A program made the position numbers and the translations under genes. 64,000 nucleotides of DNA from an uncultured Schlesneria sp. (GTDB taxonomy: Bacteria; Planctomycetota; Planctomycetia; Planctomycetales; Planctomycetaceae), in NCBI GenBank assembly GCA_903871875.1, contig CAIQIR010000162.1:1-64000 (forward strand). The letters are read 5' to 3'. The notes beneath the pieces are model-generated. The model was not told where the DNA came from. It did not search any database and worked only from the letters and a program-made list of their open reading frames with translations. The number at the start of each line of letters is the position of its first letter. Positions within the stretch are counted from its first letter, which is position 1. Below, piece by piece: positions 44,777 through 54,745 of this stretch.

Positions 44777-47700
44777 TTAGGCAGGCGCTGATTTACCAAG
44801 TTTCGTCGGCGGATTGTTTTTCGCTGGCTTGCTGGGTCGCAGCTTGCGAGCCTGTTCGCGATTCACCAGCCACAACAAGACCGGATTGGCGATGTAGACC
44901 GTGCTGTAACAGCCGGTGATCACACCGATGATCATCGAGAATGCGAAGCCGTGAATCCCTTCACCCCCGGCAATATACAGCACCACGACCACCAGGAACG
45001 TCGTCAACGCCGTCAGCAACGTTCGTGACAGCGTCTGATTCACGCTCAGGTTGATCATGTCATAGGTGATATTGGGATTTTTCCCTTTGATTTCTCGGAT
45101 ACGGTCAAAGATCACGATCGTATCGTTCAGCGAGTAACCAACGATCGTCAGCAAGCAGGCGATCTGGTTCATGTTGATCTTGAAGTCTTCGAGCATCAAC
45201 AGCTGGCCCAGCGAGGTTTTGCTGGCATACGCCCCCAGTGCAATCGCTCCCAACGTGACCAGCACGTCGTGAGCCAGCGCGATCACCGCGGCCAGACCGA
45301 AGTAGATCTTTTCAAACCGGAACCAGATGTAGATCACGATCGCCACAAGGCTGGCCAGCACGGCCCACAGAGCGCTCAGTTTGGTCTCCGTCGCCACCGA
45401 CGTATCGAACGAATTGACTTCGTCCAGCACAGGCTCGGTCTTCAGCCGGCCCTGCACCTTCTTCAAGCTGTCAGCAAAATCTTCCGACTTGATTTCAGGA
45501 GTCGCCTGCAGCACCAGTTCGGCATACTTCGCAGGTATCTTGTATTTCGAGTCCACCGGAGTGCTGGCGTCCTTAGGGGCCTCGGTCTTGCCGATCACAT
45601 GCAACAACGGCTGGGCCGACGGATACTTTTTGGTATTTGGTTCGGCACCCGGCAGCAATTCGAGCGTTTCAGTGACGTACGCCAGGAACGTCTCGGCAGA
45701 CATCCCCGTGTCGCTCAATTTGACGTCCGCCTGTTGTCCGTCAGAGAATCGCGCGGCATCTCCTTCGAGCTTTCCGGTCGTCGAAATCTTGAAATCATCG
45801 ACGTACACACGCACCACCGCGTACTGGGATTCTTCGAACGCCTTATTGATCCCTTCGATCACCTTACTGCGATCGATTTCGGAAGTTCGGATGCGGAATC
45901 GTTTGCCCGCTTCGGCTTTTTCACCGGCCAGCGTCAGTCGTTCCAGGCTGACGCCGTTGGGGAACGCCTTCTCCAATTGATCGCGAATATCGCTCAGTTT
46001 TTGGGTGTTGACGAACTCGAACGTCGCCATCGTTCCACCGCTCATATCGATATCCATGTTGGCTTCCCCTCGTATGACGAGAGCCCCCATGCCCGCGATA
46101 ATCAACGTGGCCGATGCCAGGAAGGCATAGTTTTGTTTCGCGATGAAATCGATACTGGTCTGACCGATGAATTGCATCATCTTCAGGGTCTTGACGATTC
46201 GCTTTCGTTCGATGATGTCGAAGCACAGATGCCCGAAGTACAGCACCGAGAACAAGCTCATCGACAAACCGATGAACAGCGAAACGGCGAAGCCGCGGAT
46301 CAGGTCCGTTCCGATCATGTACAGAATCACGGCCGTGATCAGCGAGGTGACGTTACCGTCGACGATCGCGGAAAAGGCCTTGTCGAAACCGTTTTGAATG
46401 GCCATCCGCAGACTGGTGCCGCGGGCCAGTTCTTCTCGCATTCGTTCGTAAATCAACACGTTCGAATCGACGGCCATACCGATCGTGAGCACCAGACCGG
46501 CCAAACCGGGCAGGGTGAACGTGGCAGAGATGAAGGCCATCGAACCGACCACCATCAGCAGGTTGAGCACCAGGCTGAGTGCGGCGACCACACCGGCCAA
46601 TCGGTAGTAAATAACGACGAAGGCGAACACGACCACGGCCGACGCCACGATCGCGTTGATCCCTTTTTCCTGAACGTCGATGCCCAGCAGCGGGCTGATC
46701 GTGAATTCGCTGATCGGGGTCTGCTTCAGCGGAACTTCCAAAGCCCCGGCGTTCAGCACGCCCACGAGCTCATTCACTTCCTTCATGTCGAAATTCCCGG
46801 TGATCACTCCGCGGTCGTTGATCCGCGAGTTAATCGACGGTGCCGAATGGACTTTACCATCCAGCAGAATGGCCAGCCGACGCTTGAACTGGTCGGTCGT
46901 GTCAGGCAGGTTCTTTTGCGTCAACGAGCCGAACAAAGCAGCACCGCGAGCGTTGAAACGGAAGGCGACGGCCGGATTTCCGTTTTCATCGGGCTCGGGC
47001 GAGGCATTGGTCAGATACTTGCCCGTCACCGTGTATTCCGGAAGATCGTGGATAATCAAGAACTGCGTGATGGGAACTTGCTCTCCCGTCACCAGGTCCG
47101 TCCGCTGAACGTCGCGAGCGGCGATGCGTGCACCGCGATCCGCCTTGCTTTCAGCCACATCACGCCACGAGGCGATGACGCGTCCATCCGCATTTCGTAA
47201 TTCGTTGACACCTGGCGAAAGTCGATTGGCTTGTTCGATAATCGACGCGTGATCTTTGTCGTTGGCGACGATGCCGAATTCCAGGCTTCCCAGCTTGGTG
47301 ATCAGGCGTTTCTTTTGTTCGACCAGATCGGGATCGGCACCGGGAATAATGATTTCGATGCGGTCGTGACCGACGCGGCGGACCGTGACTTCCTCGGCAC
47401 CCGAGGGATTGATTCGCTTGGCAATCGCCGTGACCATCTTATCGATCGTCTCGGTCGGAATCGGCTTGTTCTTTTCTTTCTTCTGCTGTTGCTCGGCCGC
47501 TTCGTTGTCGATGGCATAGACCAGGTTGGTTCCCCCGGCGAGGTCGATACCGAGCGGAATCGCGTCTTTCCACGAGCGATGGACGGTCGTTTTGACCTTC
47601 TCGCCCTTGACGTCGACTTCGACCACTCGTGTCTGCATCATCACGAACACGAACGGCGCCAGCGAGGCGAAGATCGTGAACAGCACTCGTCCAATCCGTG

Positions 47701-47857
47701 TTGACAGATCCTCCAAACGCATCGTTCGCGCGATCAGATTTCCCAACAAGAAGGGAACGATGAAGACGACGGCTAAGACGGCAAATACCGACCATTCGCG
47801 TCCGGTCGCTGCGCCTGTGGCCTGCATGAACAACAGGGATTGCCCAATTCCATCCAT
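44777..47857 (-). CDS. secDF: SecD-SecF fusion, protein translocase accessory subunit
   Basis: Single 1026-aa polypeptide uniting SecD (about 1-560) and SecF (about 590-1026), the proton-driven factors that pull exported chains through SecYEG. The SecD half has GIDLAGGTNLVY near its first periplasmic domain, then GLAGLVLTIGMAVDSNVLIYERM. The SecF half has NMDIDMSGGT, then ACLLTIVGYSLNDTIVIFDRIRE. There are twelve or so membrane helices. Separate secD and secF genes are the E. coli form; fusions occur in several phyla. It is the last gene of the tgt-yajC-secDF order, with a strong terminator after it. Confidence 0.97.
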   Translation of the reverse strand: MDGIGQSLLFMQATGAATGREWSVFAVLAVVFIVPFLLGNLIARTMRLEDLSTRIGRVLFTIFASLAPFVFVMMQTRVVEVDVKGEKVKTTVHRSWKDAIPLGIDLAGGTNLVYAIDNEAAEQQQKKEKNKPIPTETIDKMVTAIAKRINPSGAEEVTVRRVGHDRIEIIIPGADPDLVEQKKRLITKLGSLEFGIVANDKDHASIIEQANRLSPGVNELRNADGRVIASWRDVAESKADRGARIAARDVQRTDLVTGEQVPITQFLIIHDLPEYTVTGKYLTNASPEPDENGNPAVAFRFNARGAALFGSLTQKNLPDTTDQFKRRLAILLDGKVHSAPSINSRINDRGVITGNFDMKEVNELVGVLNAGALEVPLKQTPISEFTISPLLGIDVQEKGINAIVASAVVVFAFVVIYYRLAGVVAALSLVLNLLMVVGSMAFISATFTLPGLAGLVLTIGMAVDSNVLIYERMREELARGTSLRMAIQNGFDKAFSAIVDGNVTSLITAVILYMIGTDLIRGFAVSLFIGLSMSLFSVLYFGHLCFDIIERKRIVKTLKMMQFIGQTSIDFIAKQNYAFLASATLIIAGMGALVIRGEANMDIDMSGGTMATFEFVNTQKLSDIRDQLEKAFPNGVSLERLTLAGEKAEAGKRFRIRTSEIDRSKVIEGINKAFEESQYAVVRVYVDDFKISTTGKLEGDAARFSDGQQADVKLSDTGMSAETFLAYVTETLELLPGAEPNTKKYPSAQPLLHVIGKTEAPKDASTPVDSKYKIPAKYAELVLQATPEIKSEDFADSLKKVQGRLKTEPVLDEVNSFDTSVATETKLSALWAVLASLVAIVIYIWFRFEKIYFGLAAVIALAHDVLVTLGAIALGAYASKTSLGQLLMLEDFKINMNQIACLLTIVGYSLNDTIVIFDRIREIKGKNPNITYDMINLSVNQTLSRTLLTALTTFLVVVVLYIAGGEGIHGFAFSMIIGVITGCYSTVYIANPVLLWLVNREQARKLRPSKPAKNNPPTKLGKSAPA

Positions 47858-47993
47858 TCGTGAATTCCAGTCCCGAAAATGTGTCAGCGTCTGAATCAGG
47901 GACGAGTCGGGCGAACCCCGAAAACTCGTAAAAAGCGAAACAAAACACCCGACGGTGGAAACTCAGGAACGAGTTTGACCACCTGGGCGGCCG

Positions 47994-48353
47994 TTATGTT
48001 GTTTTGGAGGTGGTATCCGGAGTTGGTTCGGCCGACAAGACTTCGGCGATGGCTGTGCGACGAAATCGGATCCGGGTCCCATCGTCGACCTTCAATGTCA
48101 CTTCCTTGCCGTCCTGGCTGATATTGGCCACGCTGCCTAGTATTCCACCGATGGTCACCACGCGGTCATCCTTTTTGAGGTTCTTCATCATCTGATCGCG
48201 TTTGGACTTCTCGCGACGTTGCGGCGAATCCATCAAGACATACAGCACCAGGATGATGGCCAATGGCGGCAAAATCACCCAAAAAATGTTGTCATTTTTG
48301 GGTGCGGCCGCATCGGCTTGCAGTAACAAGAGGCTGAAACAGTTCAACATCAT
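47994..48353 (-). CDS. yajC: Preprotein translocase subunit YajC
   Basis: Small 119-aa membrane protein. A single helix (FWVILPPLAIILVLYVLM, about residues 24-41) precedes the basic QRREKSKRDQMMKNLKKDDR and the beta-rich YajC tail VVTIGGILGSVANI. It forms part of the SecDF-YajC complex. The gene is 136 bp upstream of secDF and 205 bp downstream of tgt, all on the same strand, the arrangement seen in many bacteria. A short acidic/Thr-rich C-terminus follows the core. Confidence 0.95.
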   Translation of the reverse strand: MMLNCFSLLLLQADAAAPKNDNIFWVILPPLAIILVLYVLMDSPQRREKSKRDQMMKNLKKDDRVVTIGGILGSVANISQDGKEVTLKVDDGTRIRFRRTAIAEVLSAEPTPDTTSKTT

Positions 48354-48558
48354 ACCTGTCTAAAAGGAATCGCACCGATCACACCGACGCCCTCGTCTGT
48401 GCGGTTCTCGCGATTGAAAGCCTGTCTGTCTAGGGGAATCACCTGGCTCGGCCAAATCGCGCGGCACAGACCCTGCTTCCCATGCAAAGTCATGCCATGC
48501 CAAACACCCGTCGGCCAGTGGAAATTGGAGAAATTTCAACCGAAGACGGTTCGGCATC

Positions 48559-49677
48559 TTAAACGGATCGATTCCAACGGGCAAGTTGATCGGTCCGGAA
48601 CTCGGCGGAACGGCCTTCCCGGATCGCCGTACGCAAGTCTCGCAGCAGTCGCTGGTAATACGCCAGATTGTGCCAGGACAACAAAATCGGGCCTAACATT
48701 TCCCCCGCCATGAACAAATGCCGCAGGTAAGCCCGGCTGAACTGCCGGCACACCGGACACTCGCATTCCGGGTCAATCGGGGTCGGATCGGTGCGATGCT
48801 TCAGATTTTTCATCTTCAGCATCCCCTCACTCGTAAATGCCGTGGCATTTCGGCCATTGCGAGTCGGCATCACGCAGTCAAACAGGTCAATTCCCCGCAA
48901 AATGCCTTCCACCAGATCGATCGGCCGGCCAACACCCATTAAATAGCGTGGTCGATCCGTCGGCAGTAGCGGAACCGTCGAATCGAGCGTCCGATACATC
49001 TCCTCTGGCTTTTCCCCCACGCTCAACCCGCCGACCGCGTAACCTGGGAAGTCCAGGGGCCTTAGCCCCGCCACCGACCGTTCCCGCAATCCCGGATGGA
49101 TTCCCCCCTGAACGATCCCAAACAGGGCCTGATCCGAACGCTGCTGGGCGTCTCGGCAGCGAGCGGCCCAGACCGTCGTCCGGTCTACCGCCTGTTCAAT
49201 TTTCTCGACCGGGGCATCGTGAGGCGGACATTCGTCCAGGCACATGATGCAGTCGGCCCCCAGTTGCTCTTGAATCCGAATACATTGCGCCGGCGACAAT
49301 TCCAGCAGGCTGCCGTCGATGTGTGATCGAAAAACCACCTTGTCTTCATGCAGCTTTCGCATGGGCGCCAGACTAAAAATCTGAAATCCGCCGCTGTCGG
49401 TCAGAATGGGGCCGTCCCACTGCATGAATTTGTGAAGCCCGCCCATTTCGGCGACCACCTCGGCACTGGGCCGCAGAGCCAGATGGTAGGTATTGGCCAG
49501 CACCATCTGAGCCCCGGTCTGTCGCAACTGATCGGGCGTCAGCCCTTTTACGGTGGCCAGAGTCCCCACCGGCATAAACGCGGGAGTCTCGACGGTTCCA
49601 TGAGGCGTTTCCCACCGCCCCACACGAGCACCCGTCGCGGGATCGGTTGCGTCCAGATGAAAGCGAAACAAACTCAC
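48559..49677 (-). CDS. tgt: tRNA-guanine transglycosylase (queuine tRNA-ribosyltransferase)
   Basis: Exchanges guanine-34 for preQ1 in GUN anticodon tRNAs. It is 372 aa, the usual size. Substrate-site [27 protein letters not shown] and the nucleophile-region [16 protein letters not shown] are present. The zinc site is the CXCXXC-His pattern [17 protein letters not shown]. The start is GTG 49677, with GGGAG about 12 nt upstream. It heads the tgt-yajC-secDF module; queF at 28764 supplies the preceding step. Confidence 0.96.
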   Translation of the reverse strand: MSLFRFHLDATDPATGARVGRWETPHGTVETPAFMPVGTLATVKGLTPDQLRQTGAQMVLANTYHLALRPSAEVVAEMGGLHKFMQWDGPILTDSGGFQIFSLAPMRKLHEDKVVFRSHIDGSLLELSPAQCIRIQEQLGADCIMCLDECPPHDAPVEKIEQAVDRTTVWAARCRDAQQRSDQALFGIVQGGIHPGLRERSVAGLRPLDFPGYAVGGLSVGEKPEEMYRTLDSTVPLLPTDRPRYLMGVGRPIDLVEGILRGIDLFDCVMPTRNGRNATAFTSEGMLKMKNLKHRTDPTPIDPECECPVCRQFSRAYLRHLFMAGEMLGPILLSWHNLAYYQRLLRDLRTAIREGRSAEFRTDQLARWNRSV

Positions 49678-50054
49678 GTGTACCCAAACTCCCTGAACCG
49701 ACGCCTTAGCAGCGGAACACCCGTTCTGTCAAAAATCAAAGCCTCGCGCGGAGCATACAAGGTGTTTTCCGTCGCTTCCAGTAACCCTCGTGACCCGAAC
49801 CATCAGAGGCCAACGGCCGGAAAAGCTCAAAACGGGCTGGGGCAGCCGAACAACTCGCCCCGAAAATTCATCCCGATTTCAGCGTCTCGCCACCAGATCC
49901 AACACCGAGCCACCCGCCACGCGGCCAACGAGAGGGGCGTCCCCACTTGTCTGGACAACCAACGTCTGTTTAACAGCATTCCATCGCCAACCCTCAGGTT
50001 CCGTCACTCGGAAACAGATTGTCGCCAATGAAATGGGCCGTTACATTCCTCGAC
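49678..50054. other. Divergent intergenic region tgt / OGT-like gene
   Basis: No gene seen. It should contain the tgt promoter (minus) and the promoter of the TPR-SPINDLY operon (plus). No inverted repeat of note. Confidence 0.4.
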
Positions 50055-52523
50055 ATGGCGACCATTCCCGAACTTTTGTCGATGGCGATCCAGCACCATC
50101 AGAGTGGCCAGCTGCCGGCCGCCGAACCACTGTACCGCCAGATTCTGCAAGCCGAACCTCAGCACCCCGATGCACTGCATCTGCTGGGCATGATCGCTTA
50201 CCAGGTCGGCCGTCACGAAATCGCCGTCCAATTGATCCAGCAGTCAATTCAAAGCCATGGAACAGCTGCCAACGTCCACAATAACCTGGGCGGGGTCTAT
50301 CGAGCCCTGGGACGATTTCCGGACTCGATCGCCAGCTACCGACGAGCCCTGGAATTGAGGCCCGATTACGCCGAAGCGTACGTCAATCTGGGTAACACGC
50401 TGTTGGACTACGGAAAAGCAGACGAGGCGGTGCCCTGTTATCAACGGGCGATCGAGCTTAGGCCAGACTTTGTCGCCGCCTACCTGAATCTGGCCGATGC
50501 CCTGAAAATCCTGACCAGATTTGACGAGGCGGCAACCTGCTATCTTCGCATCCTCGAACTGCAGCCGCAGGATGTCGAAACGCGGATCAACCTCGGCAAT
50601 CTGTGGAAAGATCAGGGACGGCTGGACGAAGCCATCGTCTGCTATCGTCGATCGATCGAACTGAAACCCGATCTGGCCATCGCATATCTCAACCTCGGCA
50701 CGGCGGTCAAAGCTCAAGGAAAGGTCGAAGAAGCAATCGACTGCTATCACCGGGCTCTGGCGCTGAAACCCGACTTTGCCGAGGCGCACAACAATCTGGG
50801 CAACGCCATCAAAGATCGCGGGCAATTCGACGATGCCATCGCCTGTTACCGTCGGGCCATCGAACTGAAGCCCGAGTTTGCCGACCCCTACGTCAACCTG
50901 GGTAATGCCTTTTATGATCAAGGGAAACTCGACGAAGCAATTGCCACTTACCACCAGGCCTTGGCACGACAACCAAACTCTCCCAAAACCCACAGCAATC
51001 TGGGTGTTGCCTTAACCACCCAGGGAAAACACGACGAAGCGATCGCCTGTTACCGCCGGGCCATCGAACTAAATCCGAACTATGCCGAAGCCTACAACAA
51101 CCTGGGATCGGCACTGAAGAGTCAGGGGAAGCTGGACGAAGCCATCGCCAGTTGTCGCCGCGCGCTCGAATTAAATCCTCGTTATGCCGACGCCCTCAAT
51201 CATCTGGGCAATGCCTTGAAAGATCAGGGCAAGCTGGACGAGGCGATTCGATGTTACCGGCAAGCCATCGAACTGAGACCCGACTATGTCAGCGTCCACA
51301 GCAATCTGATCTACACGATGGTCTTTTGCCCCGGCTATGACAACCGAATGCTGCGCGAAGAACATCGTCGCTGGAACCAGCAGCACGCCGCGCCCCTGGC
51401 GGCATTCATTCCCGTACACCACAACGATCGGACTGCGGATCGACGCTTGCGCATTGGCTACGTCTCGTCGGACTTTCGCAATCATGTTGTCGGCCGAAAT
51501 CTGTTGCCCTTGTTTCGGGAACACGACCATCAGTCGTTCGAGATTTTTTGCTACTCCGAAGTGCCCAATGCGGATGACATGACCAGCCAGTTTCAGAGCC
51601 ACGCAGACACCTGGCGAAAGACCGTCGGTCTCACCGATCGGCAAATGGCTCAAACCATTCTCGATGACCGCATCGATATCCTGGTCGATTTGACGCTGCA
51701 CATGGCCCATCACCGGCTGCTGGTTTTCGCCCAGAAACCCGCCCCCGTGCAGGTGACGTTCGCGGGCTATCCCGGCACGACGGGCCTGACCACAATCGAC
51801 TACCGCCTGACCGATCCCTACCTCGATCCCCCCGGCTTACACGACGACGATTACTCGGAAGAGTCGTTCCGGTTGCCCCATTCGTTCTGGTGCTATGACC
51901 CACTGGACAGCGAACTGGCCGTCAACGAACTGCCGGCGATCAGACAGGGTGTGATCACCTTCGGCTGCCTGAACAACTTCTGCAAAGTCAATCCAGAGGT
52001 ACTGAAGCTGTGGGCGCAGGTGCTGCTGGCGGTCGACGGCTCGCGGCTGGTCATGCTGTCGGGCGAAGGATCCCACCGCCAAGAGACGCTCCACCGACTG
52101 GCCGACGCGGGAATCACCAGCGACCGCGTGACCTTCGTCCCGAATCAACGGCGAAAAGACTACCTGAGAACCTACCACGGCATCGACATCGGACTGGATA
52201 CAATCCCGTACAACGGACACACGACCAGCCTCGATTCCTTCTGGATGGGCGTGCCTGTCGTGACGCTGGTCGGACCGACGGTCGTGGGCCGAGCCGGTCT
52301 GTGCCAACTGAGGAATCTCGGCCTGCCTGAACTGATCGCCCACCATCCCGAGGAATACGTCCGGATCGCCGCCGAACTCGCCCGAGATCCGTTGCGACTC
52401 AGCACGCTGCGAGCCACAATCAGACCGAGGATGCAGGCATCACCGCTGATGGACCAGGCACAGTTTGCCCGCAGCATCGAAGCCGCCTATCGCGAAATGT
52501 GGAAGCGCTGGTGCGTCCGATGA
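50055..52523 (+). CDS. TPR-repeat O-GlcNAc-transferase (SPINDLY family) protein
   Basis: Protein of 822 aa predicted to glycosylate Ser/Thr of proteins. About eleven to twelve near-identical TPR units cover residues 1-430 (pattern CYRRAIELKPDFAEAHNNLG). The GT41/SPINDLY catalytic part follows: RIGYVSSDFRNHVVGRN, VDLTLHMAHHRLLVFAQKP, YPGTTGLTTIDYR, FGCLNNFCKVNPEVLKLW, and the C-terminal FVPNQ...IDIGLDTIPYNG with SLDSFWMGVPVVTLVG. ATG 50055 matches the start of the paralogue; ATG 50028 is also in frame. It forms a tandem pair with the next gene (63 bp gap). Target proteins are unknown. Confidence 0.9.
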   Translation: MATIPELLSMAIQHHQSGQLPAAEPLYRQILQAEPQHPDALHLLGMIAYQVGRHEIAVQLIQQSIQSHGTAANVHNNLGGVYRALGRFPDSIASYRRALELRPDYAEAYVNLGNTLLDYGKADEAVPCYQRAIELRPDFVAAYLNLADALKILTRFDEAATCYLRILELQPQDVETRINLGNLWKDQGRLDEAIVCYRRSIELKPDLAIAYLNLGTAVKAQGKVEEAIDCYHRALALKPDFAEAHNNLGNAIKDRGQFDDAIACYRRAIELKPEFADPYVNLGNAFYDQGKLDEAIATYHQALARQPNSPKTHSNLGVALTTQGKHDEAIACYRRAIELNPNYAEAYNNLGSALKSQGKLDEAIASCRRALELNPRYADALNHLGNALKDQGKLDEAIRCYRQAIELRPDYVSVHSNLIYTMVFCPGYDNRMLREEHRRWNQQHAAPLAAFIPVHHNDRTADRRLRIGYVSSDFRNHVVGRNLLPLFREHDHQSFEIFCYSEVPNADDMTSQFQSHADTWRKTVGLTDRQMAQTILDDRIDILVDLTLHMAHHRLLVFAQKPAPVQVTFAGYPGTTGLTTIDYRLTDPYLDPPGLHDDDYSEESFRLPHSFWCYDPLDSELAVNELPAIRQGVITFGCLNNFCKVNPEVLKLWAQVLLAVDGSRLVMLSGEGSHRQETLHRLADAGITSDRVTFVPNQRRKDYLRTYHGIDIGLDTIPYNGHTTSLDSFWMGVPVVTLVGPTVVGRAGLCQLRNLGLPELIAHHPEEYVRIAAELARDPLRLSTLRATIRPRMQASPLMDQAQFARSIEAAYREMWKRWCVR

Positions 52524-52586
52524 AACCGCTGGGCCAATGCCGTCCCTCGCGCGCAGCGAGACATCGATTTGAGAATGGAACAGGCC

Positions 52587-54572
52587 ATGGTGGCGACAAA
52601 CGCTGAACTGTTTGCGTTGGCCCTGCAGCAGCATCAAGCGGGTCACCTGCAAGCCGCCGAGCCACTCTATCGTCAGATACTGCAGTCTGATCCCCAGCAC
52701 GCGGACGCTCTGCATCTGCTGGGCGTGATGGCTCATCAAGTCGGCGATCACGCCGGTTCCGTCGAGTACATCAGCCGAGCGATTGAGATCAACGGAGATT
52801 CGCCGGTCGCCTACAGCAATCTGGCGATCGCCCTGCATGATCTGCGGCGGATCCCGGAAGCGATCGCCGCTTATCGCCGCGTGCTGGAACGGAATCCGCA
52901 GGACGCCAAAACGTATTCCAACCTGGGCGTGGCGTTAAAAAGCCAAGGCCTGTTGGAGGAAGCGATGGCCTGTTATCGAACCGCGATCCAATGGAAACCC
53001 GACTGTGTCGAAGCCCATAACAATCTGGGCATCGAACTGAAAGATCAGGGCCAAACCGCCGCAGCGATCGACTGCTATCGCCGCGCACTGGACTGGAAAC
53101 CCGACTATGTCGAGGTGCACAACAACCTGGGCAACGCCCTGAAAGATCACGATGCCCTGGATGACGCGGTGGCCAGCTTCCGCCGAGCCCTGCAGCTCAG
53201 GCCCGATTATTCCGAAGCCCACAACAATCTGGGCAACGCCTTAAAAGACCAGGGGAAACTCGACGAGGCCCTGGCGTGTTACCGACGAGCCATCGAACTG
53301 AATCCCCAGTTTGTGAATGCACACAGCAATCTCATTTACACCCGGGTGTTTTGCCCGTCGCCAACGGATCACGAACCTTGGGCAGACCATCAGCAATGGA
53401 ACCTGCACCACGCCGCTCCGTTGGCCCCCTGCATTGAACCGCACCTTCCCGACCGCTCGACCGATCGACGCCTGCGCATCGGCTACGTCTCGCCCGATTT
53501 TCGCGATCATTGCCAGTCCTTCTTCATGACGCCGCTGTTGTCCTCGCACGATCGCGAGGCGTTTGAGATCGTCTGTTATGCCGACGTCGCCCGCCCCGAT
53601 CAGATCACCGATCGGCTGCGTGCGCACGTCGACATCTGGCGCAACATCGTCGGCCAGAGCGACGAGCAAGTGGCGCAGCAAATCCGCCAGGATCAGATCG
53701 ACATCCTGGTCGATTTGACGATGCATATGGCCCACAATCGATTACGCGTCTTTGCCCGCAAACCCGCTCCCATCCAGGCCTGCTGGCTGGCTTATCCCGG
53801 GACAACCGGACTGCCCACGATGGATTACCGACTGACCGATCTCCATCTGGATCCGCCCGGCCTGAATGACCAGAACTACTCCGAAGAATCCATGCGGCTG
53901 CCCGATTCGTTCTGGTGCTATGACCCACTCGACGATGAATCCTCCGTCACCCCGCTTCCGGCGGCAGAGCAGGGGGTCATGACGTTTGGCTGCCTGAATA
54001 ACTTCTGCAAGGTCAACGCGACGACGCTGCAGTTGTGGGCTCAGGTCCTTAACGCCGTCGTCGATTCTCGCCTGGTGATTCTGACGGGCGAAGGATCACA
54101 CCGACAACAGACGCGAGATATGTTGAGGCAAGCAGGCGTCGACAGCGATCGCGTGACCTTCGTTCCCCATCGGCCGCGAGCACAGTATTTGAATTACTAC
54201 CATGACATCGACATCGGGCTGGACACCGTCCCCTACAACGGTCACACGACCAGCCTCGATTCATTTTGGATGGGTGTGCCGGTCGTGACTCTGGTGGGCG
54301 AGACCGTCGTCGGACGCGCCGGCCTTTGCCAATTGACGAATCTTGGCCTGCCGGAATTGATCGCCGAAACACCCGCCGAATTTGTCCGAATCACCACCGA
54401 GTTGGCCCACGACCTCGCGCGACTGAGCGAGCTGCGGGCCACGCTGCGTTCCCGGATGCAGGCCTCGCCCCTGATGGACGCCCCGCGTTTTGCGCGGCAC
54501 ATCGAAGCCGCCTATCGAGAGATGTGGCAACGCGGCCCCACAACGCCGCGACAGCTCCCTGGCCAGCCTTGA
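52587..54572 (+). CDS. TPR-repeat O-GlcNAc-transferase (SPINDLY family) protein, paralogue
   Basis: Protein of 661 aa. It is the tandem paralogue of the preceding gene, with fewer TPR units (about seven, residues 1-265), and a catalytic part with the same order of motifs: RIGYVSPDFRDHCQSFF, VDLTMHMAHNRLRVFARKP, YPGTTGLPTMDYR, FGCLNNFCKVNATTLQLW, IDIGLDTVPYNG and SLDSFWMGVPVVTLVG. Both catalytic halves look intact; most of the size difference is in TPR number. ATG 52587 aligns with the first gene's start; ATG 52575 is in frame upstream. The difference in TPR count suggests different target sets. Confidence 0.9.
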   Translation: MVATNAELFALALQQHQAGHLQAAEPLYRQILQSDPQHADALHLLGVMAHQVGDHAGSVEYISRAIEINGDSPVAYSNLAIALHDLRRIPEAIAAYRRVLERNPQDAKTYSNLGVALKSQGLLEEAMACYRTAIQWKPDCVEAHNNLGIELKDQGQTAAAIDCYRRALDWKPDYVEVHNNLGNALKDHDALDDAVASFRRALQLRPDYSEAHNNLGNALKDQGKLDEALACYRRAIELNPQFVNAHSNLIYTRVFCPSPTDHEPWADHQQWNLHHAAPLAPCIEPHLPDRSTDRRLRIGYVSPDFRDHCQSFFMTPLLSSHDREAFEIVCYADVARPDQITDRLRAHVDIWRNIVGQSDEQVAQQIRQDQIDILVDLTMHMAHNRLRVFARKPAPIQACWLAYPGTTGLPTMDYRLTDLHLDPPGLNDQNYSEESMRLPDSFWCYDPLDDESSVTPLPAAEQGVMTFGCLNNFCKVNATTLQLWAQVLNAVVDSRLVILTGEGSHRQQTRDMLRQAGVDSDRVTFVPHRPRAQYLNYYHDIDIGLDTVPYNGHTTSLDSFWMGVPVVTLVGETVVGRAGLCQLTNLGLPELIAETPAEFVRITTELAHDLARLSELRATLRSRMQASPLMDAPRFARHIEAAYREMWQRGPTTPRQLPGQP

Positions 54573-54745
54573 TTCGAGAAGCACAAACGGACGACCACCC
54601 ACCGGTCCGCGGCCGTCGGCGATGGCAAACTGGCCTGCCGACAATTCCTCGATTCGCCAAGATTGACATTTCACCGCGAGCGGGTTCTGCTTTTACGATC
54701 GTTGGACACATCGCCCCACTTTGCCTCCATTCGGAGTCCCTCGCC

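Noticed and set aside
45269-47200. Long open frame (about 640 codons) on the plus strand inside secDF
   Set aside because: It is antisense to a clear SecD-SecF gene. The translation is rich in Arg, His, Gln and Asp with no domain, typical of a shadow frame in GC-biased DNA.
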